This document shows positions 8,206 through 16,623 of a stretch of DNA of 46,751 nt, piece after piece. The notes under the pieces are model-generated. The model was not told the origin of the DNA. It was given only the letters and a program-made list of their open reading frames with translations, and ran no database searches. The translations under genes were made by a program, and so were the position numbers. Numbering within the stretch: the stretch's first letter is position 1; the number at the start of each line of letters is the position of its first letter. The DNA is taken from contig JABMNI010000067.1 of NCBI GenBank assembly GCA_013204605.1, positions 1 to 46,751 on the forward strand. The letters are read 5' to 3'. The DNA is from Ignavibacteria bacterium (GTDB lineage: Bacteria; Bacteroidota; Ignavibacteria; Kapaibacteriales; Kapaibacteriaceae).

Positions 8206-10050
8206 TCAATTGGAATCTGGAATAATTTGAACGGCGGGTTGAAAGTGATTTCTAACTGACAACAGAACTTTCTGGGACACAACTTGAAGCAACTGTTCAT
8301 CGGTGGCGTTGTTCACGCCCGTTACCGAACCAAAATGGATGAGCAGCTCGGTGGCAGTTTTTTCGCCGATACCGGCGATCTGTGTTAGCTCAGTTTGCAG
8401 CGTGCGCTTACTGCGTAAATCACGGTGAAACGAAATGGCAAACCGGTGTGCTTCATCGCGGGCTTGTTGCAACAACCTCAAACTACTCGAAGTTTTTGGA
8501 AGTACAATTGGATCGGATTCGTTTGGTACAAACACATCTTCTAATCGTTTTGCGAGACCAATCACAGTGAACTTCCCTGCCAGACCAAGCTGGTTGAATA
8601 TTTCCATTGCGTGCGAAAGTTGCCCCTTGCCGCCATCGATAATTACAAGGTTTGGGAGCTCAGTATTTTCTTCGATGGCCCTGCTGTAGCGTCGGGTAAT
8701 TACTTCCTTCATTGCCTCGAAATCATCGTTACCTTGCATTGTGCGCAATCGGTATTTACGGTACTCAGATTTCTTAGGCTTACCATCTACAAACACAACC
8801 ATGGATGACACATAGTCTGTGCCCTGCATGTGAGAATTATCGAAGCATTCAATTCTGCGAGGCATAACTTCCATTTGCAAATCTCGCTGCAGCGAAAGTA
8901 CTGCACGCGGTAGTGTCTGATCCTTCTGCGCATTTTGCAGTAGAACTTCGCGCAACAAATAGTCAGCATTCGTCTCAGCCATTTGTAAAAGTTTTCGTTT
9001 GTCACCGATTTTGGGAACGGTCACAATTACATTGCGGTGAGCCTTTTGCAACACATAGTCTGAAACAAATTCAGGTTCGGGCAATTCAATTGGCAGAACG
9101 ATTTCCGTTGGAAATTCATCCACTTCGGCATACCAACGGTCTAAGGTTGCTTGCAAGATTTGCGCATCGTCCTGCTCGGTTGATCCCGACACTAAAAAGT
9201 GTCGCTTTCCAACTAGCTTTCCATCGCGAATTACAAATACTACGGTGCAGGCATCAGAGCCAATTCGGGCCAACGCAAACAAGTCTTGATCGATAAGATC
9301 GCTTGATAGAACCTTTTGCTTTGCAGTATACTCCCGTAGTTTTTGCAACTGAGTGCGCACCAATGCCGCATCCTCGAATTTCATGGCATCTGAGAGGGAC
9401 ATCATGCGTTCCTCCAACTGCCGTTCTAAATCCTTAGTCTTACCACGCAACACTTGTTGGGCTTGGCGAATTTGTTCGTTGTACCGTTCGCGTGAAACAA
9501 AACCTTCGCAGGGTCCTTCGCACTTCTTGATATGATAGTCAAGGCAGACCTTGTATTTACCCGTAGCAATCGATTTTTCTGTCAGTGGCAAATCGCACGT
9601 TCTAATTGGAAAAACGGAACGTAATGTTTTGATCAAATAATACAAGTACGTTCCATCGGTATACGGTCCGAAATATTTACTCCCGTCCCGCACAACGCGT
9701 CGCGTTTTATAGATCTTCGGAAACTCCTCCTTAGTAATGCGGATATACGGATAAGACTTGTCATCCTTGAGCAGAATATTGTATTTGGGATGGTGCTCCT
9801 TAATCAGCGTATTCTCCAGCAACAACGCTTCGGCCTCGGTATCAGTCACTATCACGTCTACATCGGCAATCTTCGACATGAGAACTTTCGTCTTCGCATC
9901 CACCGGCCTGCCTTCCAGCAGATACGACTTCACCCGAACCCTCAAATTCTTAGCCTTGCCAACATATATTACCTTACCTGCAAAGTCCTTATGCAGGTAC
10001 ACCCCAGGCTTGGTTGGCAGTCCAAAAACTTTCTTCTCTAATTCCGTCAT
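8206..10050 (-). CDS. uvrC: Excinuclease ABC subunit C
   Basis: UvrC makes the 3' and 5' incisions during nucleotide excision repair with UvrA and UvrB. The 614-residue sequence has the N-terminal GIY-YIG nuclease (GVYLH, VIYVGKAKNL, residues about 15-95), the LKDDKSYPYI motif, the cysteine cluster CLDYHIKKCEGPC, a UVR segment, the RNase H-like endonuclease core (ECFDNSHMQGTD, VIIDGGKGQL) and C-terminal helix-hairpin-helix motifs (IAGIGEKTATELL). The length is normal. The ATG at 10050 has no clear Shine-Dalgarno site, but TATTTTTG lies four bases upstream. It is divergent from the small lipoprotein gene at 10123. Confidence 0.97.
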   Translation of the reverse strand: MTELEKKVFGLPTKPGVYLHKDFAGKVIYVGKAKNLRVRVKSYLLEGRPVDAKTKVLMSKIADVDVIVTDTEAEALLLENTLIKEHHPKYNILLKDDKSYPYIRITKEEFPKIYKTRRVVRDGSKYFGPYTDGTYLYYLIKTLRSVFPIRTCDLPLTEKSIATGKYKVCLDYHIKKCEGPCEGFVSRERYNEQIRQAQQVLRGKTKDLERQLEERMMSLSDAMKFEDAALVRTQLQKLREYTAKQKVLSSDLIDQDLFALARIGSDACTVVFVIRDGKLVGKRHFLVSGSTEQDDAQILQATLDRWYAEVDEFPTEIVLPIELPEPEFVSDYVLQKAHRNVIVTVPKIGDKRKLLQMAETNADYLLREVLLQNAQKDQTLPRAVLSLQRDLQMEVMPRRIECFDNSHMQGTDYVSSMVVFVDGKPKKSEYRKYRLRTMQGNDDFEAMKEVITRRYSRAIEENTELPNLVIIDGGKGQLSHAMEIFNQLGLAGKFTVIGLAKRLEDVFVPNESDPIVLPKTSSSLRLLQQARDEAHRFAISFHRDLRSKRTLQTELTQIAGIGEKTATELLIHFGSVTGVNNATDEQLLQVVSQKVLLSVRNHFQPAVQIIPDSN

Positions 10051-10054
10051 ACCA

Positions 10055-10062
10055 CAAAAATA
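10055..10062 (-). promoter_or_regulatory. Possible -7 box of a leaderless uvrC transcript
   Basis: On the minus strand TATTTTTG (TAnnTTTG) ends four bases before the uvrC ATG. Bacteroidetes promoters start transcription only a few bases after this box, so the mRNA would begin at or beside the start codon. A -33 TTTG at 19-21 bases is not evident. Confidence 0.45.
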
Positions 10063-10122
10063 TCACTATGTATTTTTACACATCATTATGATTACAGTCA
10101 GAACATTGTGATATTGGAGCAT

Positions 10123-10479
10123 ATGGGAAAAAGAATACTTTCGTCGATTATCATTAGCGTAGCAATATTTGCCGCTATTTCATGCAAAACGGCATTCACG
10201 CCTGAATTGCAATCGAAGTGCGGAGAATCGCTTTTGGAACTTGTTGATAGGTTTGAAGGGGCTACAACAGATACCGTAATCACCATTACAGTCCGATTAA
10301 ACAAGAGTTTGGTTGAGGAGGAGAAAGTTGCACTGGCAACGGGATGTGACTTGGTTACTTTTCGGACGCTGGACATGGTGGTAATTATTCAAGCGCCAAC
10401 TGCCTCGGTTCCATGCCTGTCCAAATATGAATTTGTAAAAGAACTGCGCCTCTCCCCGGCAATGTCCGGCGGACGATAA
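10123..10479 (+). CDS. Small lipoprotein of unknown function
   Basis: A 118-residue protein with a lipoprotein signal peptide: basic MGKR, a hydrophobic core, and the lipobox AISC with Cys21. I chose ATG 10123 over GTG 10108 because the signal peptide then starts normally; a GGAG lies three bases before it. The mature part has two short beta-rich halves (TVITITVRLN and MVVIIQAP) with a helix between, vaguely like a peptidase-inhibitor I9 or ferredoxin-like fold, which is only an impression. It is 29 bases upstream of the ATPase gene and could share its transcript. Role unknown. Confidence 0.65.
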   Translation: MGKRILSSIIISVAIFAAISCKTAFTPELQSKCGESLLELVDRFEGATTDTVITITVRLNKSLVEEEKVALATGCDLVTFRTLDMVVIIQAPTASVPCLSKYEFVKELRLSPAMSGGR

Positions 10480-10508
10480 ATTTGTTTAACAATTTGGAAT
10501 AAAGTCCC

Positions 10509-11825
10509 ATGTCGGATCTTACAACGCCATTTACCCAATCTATCGAAGAAGTTGCAGTTCAGTTAAAGCAGGCTGCCGCATTTATTGGTCAGCGGGTGAT
10601 AAACCGCGAGGAAGTTATCGAACAGGCGTTTTGTGCGCTTCTTACCGCCGAGCACATGTTGCTGCAGAGTAGGACCGGGGCTGGTAAGTCGTTGCTGACC
10701 GAACAGATTTTTCAAATGTTCGACGGCGCGAAATTGTTTAGAGTACAGGCCAGTAAGGAACAACAACCGGATACGTTTTTTGGTGGACTCGACCTTGAGG
10801 AATTGAAGGCAGGCAGAATAATTCACAACACACGCGGATCGTTGGTTGAAAGTGAGTTCGGTTTTATCGACGAAATTTTCGACGCTAACGATTTTACCTT
10901 GCGTGCGTTGCTGTCGCTCTTAAATGAACGTAGACTAATGCGCGGCATCCAAAACGTTCCCTCGCCCTTGCACACTGTAATTGCCGCTACTAACTATCTG
11001 CGTATTAGCGAGGTCACCGAAGCCCTGTTAGATAGGTTCCTATATAAGGCTGTGGTTTTGCCAGACAAGGACCCCTTTATTCAGTATAAAATTTCGCAGC
11101 AGTACATGACGCATGGCGGAGGAATTACTAATCCACCTGTAAAAATCCCGTTCTCGCATCTGCAACACATGCACGAAATTATTCGTGGGAAATCTGACGC
11201 CTACAACATTTCAATTACCGACGAGCTTCTGTATTTCACGAACATCGTTATTAGGCACTACGAGTTCTTGCATAACAGAGCGCTACACGACAGAGTAAAA
11301 ACTGATGGCGGCGCAGACTTCTATATCTCCCCTCGTTCGCAAGCAAAGGCGCTCGACTTGCTACGCGCACTTGCGCTGCTGAAGGCCCGCACACAGGTTA
11401 CACACGCCGATGTAAGCAAGCTCTACTTCATGTTTGCTACCGTTGGCATCCCCGAAGAAATTGCACTATTCAAAAAAGCGTACACCGCCGTATTGAATTC
11501 TTTAACTGCGTCAAGGGGCTTCGACCAGATAACTATTCTGTTAGATTTTACTGAACTCCTTGATGCTATTCGCGAAAAACCAGCACTAATCCTTCAGCCC
11601 CTTTCACAATTTGGAAGCGCCCATTCTAAAAAATCGTTAATGGAATGGATCAAAGAAAAGTTTGGAACCGAGCAGCCTCATGACCAGAACAAGAAACTTC
11701 TTGAGCAATTCATTCAAGACTTTTTACCGTCGTGCGATGAGGTTCGAGAACTCAAAAGTTCGGTTGAGCGCACATTACAGCAGACCATGATTGTGGTTGA
11801 GCGCGAACTAAACAAGCAGGATTGA
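10509..11825 (+). CDS. MoxR/RavA-type AAA+ ATPase
   Basis: A 438-residue ATPase with Walker A SRTGAGKS (54-61), Walker B FGFIDEIF, sensor 1 IAATN and the arginine-finger segment LLDRF, followed by a lid region. The conserved GxxxxGRIIHNTRGSL stretch and LLSLLNERR place it in the MoxR superfamily, closest in layout to RavA. These ATPases act as chaperones together with a VWA partner, often in metal-centre insertion or complex assembly. The VWA partner follows after one base. Possible TAAATTTG promoter box at 10477-10484, overlapping the stop of the lipoprotein gene. Confidence 0.88.
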   Translation: MSDLTTPFTQSIEEVAVQLKQAAAFIGQRVINREEVIEQAFCALLTAEHMLLQSRTGAGKSLLTEQIFQMFDGAKLFRVQASKEQQPDTFFGGLDLEELKAGRIIHNTRGSLVESEFGFIDEIFDANDFTLRALLSLLNERRLMRGIQNVPSPLHTVIAATNYLRISEVTEALLDRFLYKAVVLPDKDPFIQYKISQQYMTHGGGITNPPVKIPFSHLQHMHEIIRGKSDAYNISITDELLYFTNIVIRHYEFLHNRALHDRVKTDGGADFYISPRSQAKALDLLRALALLKARTQVTHADVSKLYFMFATVGIPEEIALFKKAYTAVLNSLTASRGFDQITILLDFTELLDAIREKPALILQPLSQFGSAHSKKSLMEWIKEKFGTEQPHDQNKKLLEQFIQDFLPSCDEVRELKSSVERTLQQTMIVVERELNKQD

Positions 11826-11826
11826 G

Positions 11827-13395
11827 TTGCGGCATAGAACAATTATAGAAACCAATGCCTTCTTTACACGAATGGAGGAGTTTGGTTTTTTTGAGACTGT
11901 GGCCGAGCATCTGCCCGAAGATTTCACCATCATATATGAGATAGCGCGGATAATCGAGGATTTGAGCAATCCGGTTGGACAAATGTTGGCGCCAATTTTA
12001 GAGTTGCAGGAACCAAATGATTCCGATACGCTGCCGGAACTGCACATTATTCCTAACGTGCAAGACGCAAAGGAGTACGAAGCCGACCTCATAAAAAGTG
12101 TAACGGATGTGCGTCATATATACCCACATCAATTCCTATTACCTGAGACGGTTTTTTTACAGCGACTTGCCGAGCGTTCACTATGGATGCCCAGGGCTAA
12201 AACACCGAAGAACTTTCGATATCAAACGGAGAGTGAAAAGTTTGCCCCGGATGATAGGAAGCAAAAAGTGTACGTGATTTTTGATACTTCGAGCTCGATG
12301 CAGCATAACTTTCGTATCCACCTAGCTAAGGCTATTGCGTATCTGTTTTTGCGAACAAACCAGAAGGAGCTAGGTACAGTTTTCTTCAGAACGTTTGATT
12401 TAACTGTGGGTGAATTGTTAACAGCCCGCGACCTGCCGGGATTTGATGAACTGATAAGTCATTTGATGCACATCAAAGCCGTTGGTAATGGCACGGTTTT
12501 GCAGAAGGCCATTCAAACCGCCATCGATGACATTTCGCACGAAAGTCAGTTGAGTTCTGCGCAGATTCTTGTAATAACCGATGGCGTTGCCATGATTGAT
12601 TACGACAAGTTAAAAGAACAGATGGCCGACAGTATTGTATTGAACACTGTGAAGATTGGACATGCAAAGATGCATGTGGATGCCAAGGTGATAGAAGATC
12701 AGATTTACCACTCTAATTCCGATGATGCTGTTCGACTGAAACAGTTAGTCAGCCAACGGAAGGACGTAGAACTTCAGATGAGCACGGCATCTGGTTCAAG
12801 CAGGGTTTCTACGTTGCAAAGTCAACTTGGGCTTGTTCAAAAACAAATCGACACATTAACAGAGCGCATTGGTGCACATTTGGAGTTGCATTTAGGGTCG
12901 GAGATTCAAAAGCTCAGCAAGGTGTACGTTGAAATTGATGACATTGCACCAGAGGTAATGTTTGCACTTCCCGAACAACAAGTACGCGAGCTTGAGATAC
13001 TTGCCGAAAAGCTGTTAGAAGCATTAAAAGAAGATCACCAGGTTGAAGATGTAAAGCGCGCAGCCGTGTTGTATGATCACCTTATGCTGCTCATGGAGTA
13101 CAACCACATAGACGCTTCGAGATTTGCGCAAGCGGCTAAGGATTTGGAAACCGTAATGGATCATATTCTAAACGACGCTGCTTCATCAGCACAGGATTTG
13201 TCGATCTCAGACATGGAAAGAATGCAACTGCGCAACATGCTCAGCCTGCAGTCATTTGCCAACAAACTTTCGCTTGCAAAATTGATTCAACTGCTATTGT
13301 TGAAATTGCGCCGCTGGTGGCGCGGTAGGCGTCAGATCAAATTGTTCAAAAACATTACTGGAAAACGAATTACGTTTCGTTCGCCTCACAAATAA
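11827..13395 (+). CDS. VWA-domain partner of the MoxR ATPase (ViaA/CoxE-like)
   Basis: A 522-residue soluble protein. The VWA domain begins near residue 148 with KVYVIFDTSSSM, a MIDAS motif, and continues with GTVLQKAIQTAI and ILVITDGVA. The C-terminal third is helical and may form a coiled coil (QSQLGLVQKQIDTL). No signal peptide or membrane segment is seen. The start is TTG at 11827, one base after the ATPase stop; an upstream in-frame TAA at 11809 limits the choice, and AGCAGG gives a weak ribosome binding site. It should work with the MoxR-type ATPase on an unknown client. Its stop abuts the ugd stop exactly, with no bases between the convergent genes. Confidence 0.85.
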   Translation: MRHRTIIETNAFFTRMEEFGFFETVAEHLPEDFTIIYEIARIIEDLSNPVGQMLAPILELQEPNDSDTLPELHIIPNVQDAKEYEADLIKSVTDVRHIYPHQFLLPETVFLQRLAERSLWMPRAKTPKNFRYQTESEKFAPDDRKQKVYVIFDTSSSMQHNFRIHLAKAIAYLFLRTNQKELGTVFFRTFDLTVGELLTARDLPGFDELISHLMHIKAVGNGTVLQKAIQTAIDDISHESQLSSAQILVITDGVAMIDYDKLKEQMADSIVLNTVKIGHAKMHVDAKVIEDQIYHSNSDDAVRLKQLVSQRKDVELQMSTASGSSRVSTLQSQLGLVQKQIDTLTERIGAHLELHLGSEIQKLSKVYVEIDDIAPEVMFALPEQQVRELEILAEKLLEALKEDHQVEDVKRAAVLYDHLMLLMEYNHIDASRFAQAAKDLETVMDHILNDAASSAQDLSISDMERMQLRNMLSLQSFANKLSLAKLIQLLLLKLRRWWRGRRQIKLFKNITGKRITFRSPHK

Positions 13396-14739
13396 TTACG
13401 CTGGTGGGTTTCCAATACGCCTGCCGATGGAATGGTACTCAAAACCACGTTGCTCCATCGCGTCTACACTGTAAATATTACGACCATCATATACCACCGA
13501 CGTCTTCATCAGCTTCGCCATTTTATTGAAGTCTGGATTTCTAAACTCGTTCCATTCGGTGCAAATAAATAACACGTCGGCATCTTCCAAGGCTACATAT
13601 TGGTTTTGGCTGTACGTCACGGTTTCGCCCAACTCTAGCTTTGCCGTTTTCATTGCCTCGGGGTCGAACACACGGACCGTGGCGCCCCTTTCCAAAAACA
13701 TTCTGATAGCGTGAATAGCAGGAGCCTCGCGCACATCATCGGTGTTCGGCTTAAATGCTACGCCCCATACCGCAATTGTAATGTCGGCGAAATTTTTCTC
13801 GAAGCGATTAATTACCTGGTTAGCAAATCTATTTGTCTGAAGCTGATTTATCTCGTGAGTGGCTTCTACCATGGTAAGGGGCGTTCCAGCCTCGCGTGCT
13901 GCATACATAATTGCCTGCACGTCTTTAGGGAAGCAACTTCCGCCGTATCCAATACCGGCATACAAAAATCGCTTTCCAATTCTATCATCGGCGCCCAGAC
14001 CCAATCTAATTTTGTCTATGTCGGCTCCTACCAATTCGCAGTAGGAGGAAAGCTCGTTCATGAACGAAATTTTTGTCGCTAAAAACGCATTGGCTGCATA
14101 CTTCGTTATCTCGGCACTTTTAACATCAAACACAAAAATCGGATTACCACTTCGAACGAACGGTTCGTACAGTGAACGCATTACTTTTTCGGGATAGGGA
14201 TGGTCGGTGCCAACTACAATGCGGTTGGGCTTCATGAAATCTTCGACCGCAAAACCCTCCGATAAAAATTCAGGGTTACTCACAATGTGTACTTCTCTAT
14301 CGGGAGCGATTGCCGTAAATACATCCTTAACCCGATTTACTGTACCCACTGGTACCGTACTCTTGTTTACAACAATGCGAGGTTCGGTGATATTAAGTTC
14401 ATTCAACAGATTTGCCACATCTGCAGCAGCACTTAAAACGGCACGTAGGTCGGCTTGACCGTTTTCGCCCGGAGGTGTGGGCAAGCAAAACATGAGAATT
14501 TCGCACTTTTCAACGGCATCGCGGAGGTTTGTTGTAAACGTTAGCCTCTTTTCACGTACATTTCGTTCGAGTAGTTTGTCGAGACCCGGCTCGTAAATCG
14601 AAACCTCAGCGCGCCGTAGCTTCTCAATTTTTTCTTCGTTGAGGTCTACACATACCACTTCGTTTCCAACGTCCGCAAGACACGTTCCCGTTACAATTCC
14701 AACGTAACCTGTTCCAACAACACCAATTTTAAACGGCAT
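13396..14739 (-). CDS. ugd: UDP-glucose 6-dehydrogenase
   Basis: Oxidises UDP-glucose to UDP-glucuronate with two NAD+, supplying surface polysaccharide synthesis. The 447-residue sequence has the Rossmann motif GVVGTGYVG at residues 6-14, the substrate loop EPGLDKLL, the linker helix with the conserved Lys/Asn (AEITKYAANAFLATKISF), the catalytic Cys in GYGGSCFPKD near residue 265, and the C-terminal domain (WGVAFKPNTDDVREAPA). A related UDP-ManNAc dehydrogenase is less likely given this overall pattern. It is last in the minus-strand block, 40 bases after the small membrane protein, and may be co-transcribed with it or have its own promoter. Confidence 0.95.
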   Translation of the reverse strand: MPFKIGVVGTGYVGIVTGTCLADVGNEVVCVDLNEEKIEKLRRAEVSIYEPGLDKLLERNVREKRLTFTTNLRDAVEKCEILMFCLPTPPGENGQADLRAVLSAAADVANLLNELNITEPRIVVNKSTVPVGTVNRVKDVFTAIAPDREVHIVSNPEFLSEGFAVEDFMKPNRIVVGTDHPYPEKVMRSLYEPFVRSGNPIFVFDVKSAEITKYAANAFLATKISFMNELSSYCELVGADIDKIRLGLGADDRIGKRFLYAGIGYGGSCFPKDVQAIMYAAREAGTPLTMVEATHEINQLQTNRFANQVINRFEKNFADITIAVWGVAFKPNTDDVREAPAIHAIRMFLERGATVRVFDPEAMKTAKLELGETVTYSQNQYVALEDADVLFICTEWNEFRNPDFNKMAKLMKTSVVYDGRNIYSVDAMEQRGFEYHSIGRRIGNPPA

Positions 14740-14779
14740 AAAATTCCAGTAACAATAGAGTAGGATAGATCGCCCAACG

Positions 14780-14950
14780 TCAAGACGCTAACGATCTGAG
14801 CACAAAAATGAGTATGAATAAAATAGTAATCATTATTGCAAGTTTCAGTAATCGTTTTATGATTGAAAACCCAAGTAAAAATCCCAGTACCCAAACAACC
14901 AGTTTTAACGGCACCGATAAAGCCTGATACCAGTCAATAATCTCCGACAT
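14780..14950 (-). CDS. Small membrane protein, 56 residues
   Basis: A short open frame starting ATG at 14950 and ending TGA at 14780-14782. The product starts MSEIIDWYQALSVPLK and then has two hydrophobic segments (about 15-31 and 37-51) separated by KRLLK, ending RSLAS. Its ATG shares one base with the stop of the TonB-domain gene (TAATG), a typical translational coupling, which is the main argument that it is real. I do not recognise the family. Its position suggests a role with the envelope proteins encoded upstream. Confidence 0.65.
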   Translation of the reverse strand: MSEIIDWYQALSVPLKLVVWVLGFLLGFSIIKRLLKLAIMITILFILIFVLRSLAS

Positions 14951-15711
14951 TACGAATTCCTAAAAACAAAGGTGATCGTTCCTTCCATCTCTACGTCAGA
15001 ACTCAATCTGTTAAACTTCCACTGTCGTAGCGCTTCCATTGCGGCCCTATCAACTGCTGGTTCACCTCCGCGCCGCACTGGCCACACCAAACTTACGGTA
15101 CCATCGGCAGATACCTTGAACTTCAACTTTACATCAGTATTTAGGGTTCCGGGTGGAAACTTGGGCATAATCTTGGTAAGCACAATTCGATTTCCGCCGC
15201 CGCCCCAGTCTATGTCACCATATCCTAGCCCCTTTCCCTTACCCGATCCTGCCCATCCTATGCCCGTTCCGTCATCCGAGCCGTCGCGTGTTCCAATTGT
15301 CCTGTCGGTCGGGTCGGCAGAGTTGTTCTGGGGACCCTTGGTTCCTACGTCCTTGGTGGCAATCAATCTCGCCGATTGCGTAGGGTCCTGAGCTACGTTT
15401 TTACCACTGGCCGACGTAGCCGCACGCGATGCATCCTCGAGCGGATTTGTAGATTCTTTACCCCGTTGCGCCCTTCCTTCGGCGGTAAGATTCCCCTTGC
15501 GCAGACCCGTGCCATCGCCCTCTCCGAACGAGAGTATAATGGTTGGAGTGCTGGCAGGTAGCGCATACGGATCGGGCATCTCAACGCGCGTGCACATGGA
15601 GATTAGCAGGCTAACAACTAGCACACCCACCGCCACCATATACCCTTTTATCGCATTCGGATTCCACAAAAACTGTATTTGTACAGTCGATATTTCTGAT
15701 TGTCTTGTCAC
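14950..15711 (-). CDS. TonB C-terminal domain protein
   Basis: A 253-residue protein with one N-terminal membrane anchor (GYMVAVGVLVVSLLIS), a long Gly/Ser/Asp-rich periplasmic linker, and a TonB_C domain of about 85 residues: MPKFPPGTLN, LKFKVSADGTVS, then DRAAMEALRQWKFNRL and a final strand TITFVF. It should carry energy or force from the inner membrane to an outer-membrane partner; the barrel with a TonB-box-like segment two genes upstream is the obvious candidate. No ExbB/ExbD genes are nearby. GTG 15711 is chosen because it leaves an 8-base gap to the preceding stop; a TTG at 15741 would overlap that gene by 22 bases and add 10 residues. Confidence 0.8.
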   Translation of the reverse strand: MTRQSEISTVQIQFLWNPNAIKGYMVAVGVLVVSLLISMCTRVEMPDPYALPASTPTIILSFGEGDGTGLRKGNLTAEGRAQRGKESTNPLEDASRAATSASGKNVAQDPTQSARLIATKDVGTKGPQNNSADPTDRTIGTRDGSDDGTGIGWAGSGKGKGLGYGDIDWGGGGNRIVLTKIMPKFPPGTLNTDVKLKFKVSADGTVSLVWPVRRGGEPAVDRAAMEALRQWKFNRLSSDVEMEGTITFVFRNS

Positions 15712-15719
15712 GTTACAGG

Positions 15720-16622
15720 CTATCTGACTCGCGCCACCCAAGGTTGTTTGAATCCGAGCTTTAATGCCTGTGCTTCGGCGTCTTCGCGGCTAGGAAATTG
15801 TCCGAAGCGTACCCTATACCAAGACTCGCCCTTAATCTGCTGCTCGGCTATGTATCCGTCGTTCACATTCTTCCCCCGTAACCGTTGCAGCCACTCATCG
15901 GCATCATCGCGCGATGGACTGCTGTAAACCTGCACCACGTACAGCGGCTCTGCCTTGCTGGGTGCTTGCGTAGTAGTCAATGACGGATCTTTTTTGGGAG
16001 GGGGCTGAATGGCTGTTTCACGCTCTTTTTTTGCTGGTGTTGGGTTAGCCCGTTTCACATCTTCCTTAGCTGGGTTGCTAGAAACAATCGGTCGGGGCTT
16101 TTCTTCGGGAGTGGCAGCTGCCGCTGATTGCTTACTGGGCTTTGATGGCGCAGTTGATGTAGTTGGTTTGGGTTGTGCGGGTTGTGCGGATTGTGTGGAT
16201 TGTGTGGATTGTGTGGATTGTGTGTTTGTTGTGCTTGGCGTGGTAGCCATGGCAGTTTCTGTAGTTGCTGCCGGTGCAGTTGCTACGGTGTCCAAAACAA
16301 TCTCAGGCGGTGCGTTCGATGCCGACGGTGCAGGCGCGCTGGCGTTTGGAGTTGCATCGGGCGAGCCGTAAAAGGCCTGCTCTTCAACAGATGGTTGGAC
16401 CAAGAAATACAGTCCACCCCCTATTACCGCCACCAACAACAAGAATAGTGCTACGGTACCAACCCAAAACATGGTTGAACGTTGGGGTTCAACCGGAATT
16501 TGCGTTGTAGGCAACACGGGTGCATCCACGCGCTTACGTTTTGCTCCGTCGGAGTCTAAAAATCCGCCTTGTTCATCGGATTCGGCGTCAAATCCTGTGT
16601 CGTCCCAGTCTGAAGTTGCCAT
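15720..16622 (-). CDS. SPOR-domain membrane protein
   Basis: A 300-residue protein: acidic cytoplasmic N-terminus, one membrane helix (FWVGTVALFLLLVAVIGGG), a low-complexity Ala/Thr/Pro/Gln linker with a TQS repeat, and a C-terminal SPOR domain (YVVQVYSSPSRDDADEWL, GESWYRVRFGQFPSREDAE). SPOR domains bind glycan strands lacking stem peptides, often at division sites, so the protein probably links the inner membrane to peptidoglycan. Start ATG 16622 is set by a strong GGAGG at 16630-16634, seven bases upstream, one of the best ribosome binding sites in the window. One base separates it from the preceding stop. Confidence 0.88.
   Translation of the reverse strand: MATSDWDDTGFDAESDEQGGFLDSDGAKRKRVDAPVLPTTQIPVEPQRSTMFWVGTVALFLLLVAVIGGGLYFLVQPSVEEQAFYGSPDATPNASAPAPSASNAPPEIVLDTVATAPAATTETAMATTPSTTNTQSTQSTQSTQSAQPAQPKPTTSTAPSKPSKQSAAAATPEEKPRPIVSSNPAKEDVKRANPTPAKKERETAIQPPPKKDPSLTTTQAPSKAEPLYVVQVYSSPSRDDADEWLQRLRGKNVNDGYIAEQQIKGESWYRVRFGQFPSREDAEAQALKLGFKQPWVARVR
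16173..16226 (-). repeat. In-frame 9-bp tandem repeat in the SPOR gene
   Basis: About six copies of a 9-bp unit (plus-strand TTGTGTGGA, with early copies TTGTGCGGR) encode a TQS/AQP tripeptide repeat in the periplasmic linker. Because 9 is a multiple of three, copy-number change would alter linker length without breaking the frame. Confidence 0.85.
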
Positions 16623-16623
16623 A

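Noticed and set aside
14691-14894. 67-codon minus frame across the ugd start
   Set aside because: It covers the ugd start in another frame and conflicts with the better-supported 56-residue membrane protein.
16009-16371. Long plus-strand frames antisense to the SPOR gene, rich in Cys or Val
   Set aside because: They arise from the low-complexity linker read on the wrong strand; no start context, and the minus gene has a strong ribosome binding site.
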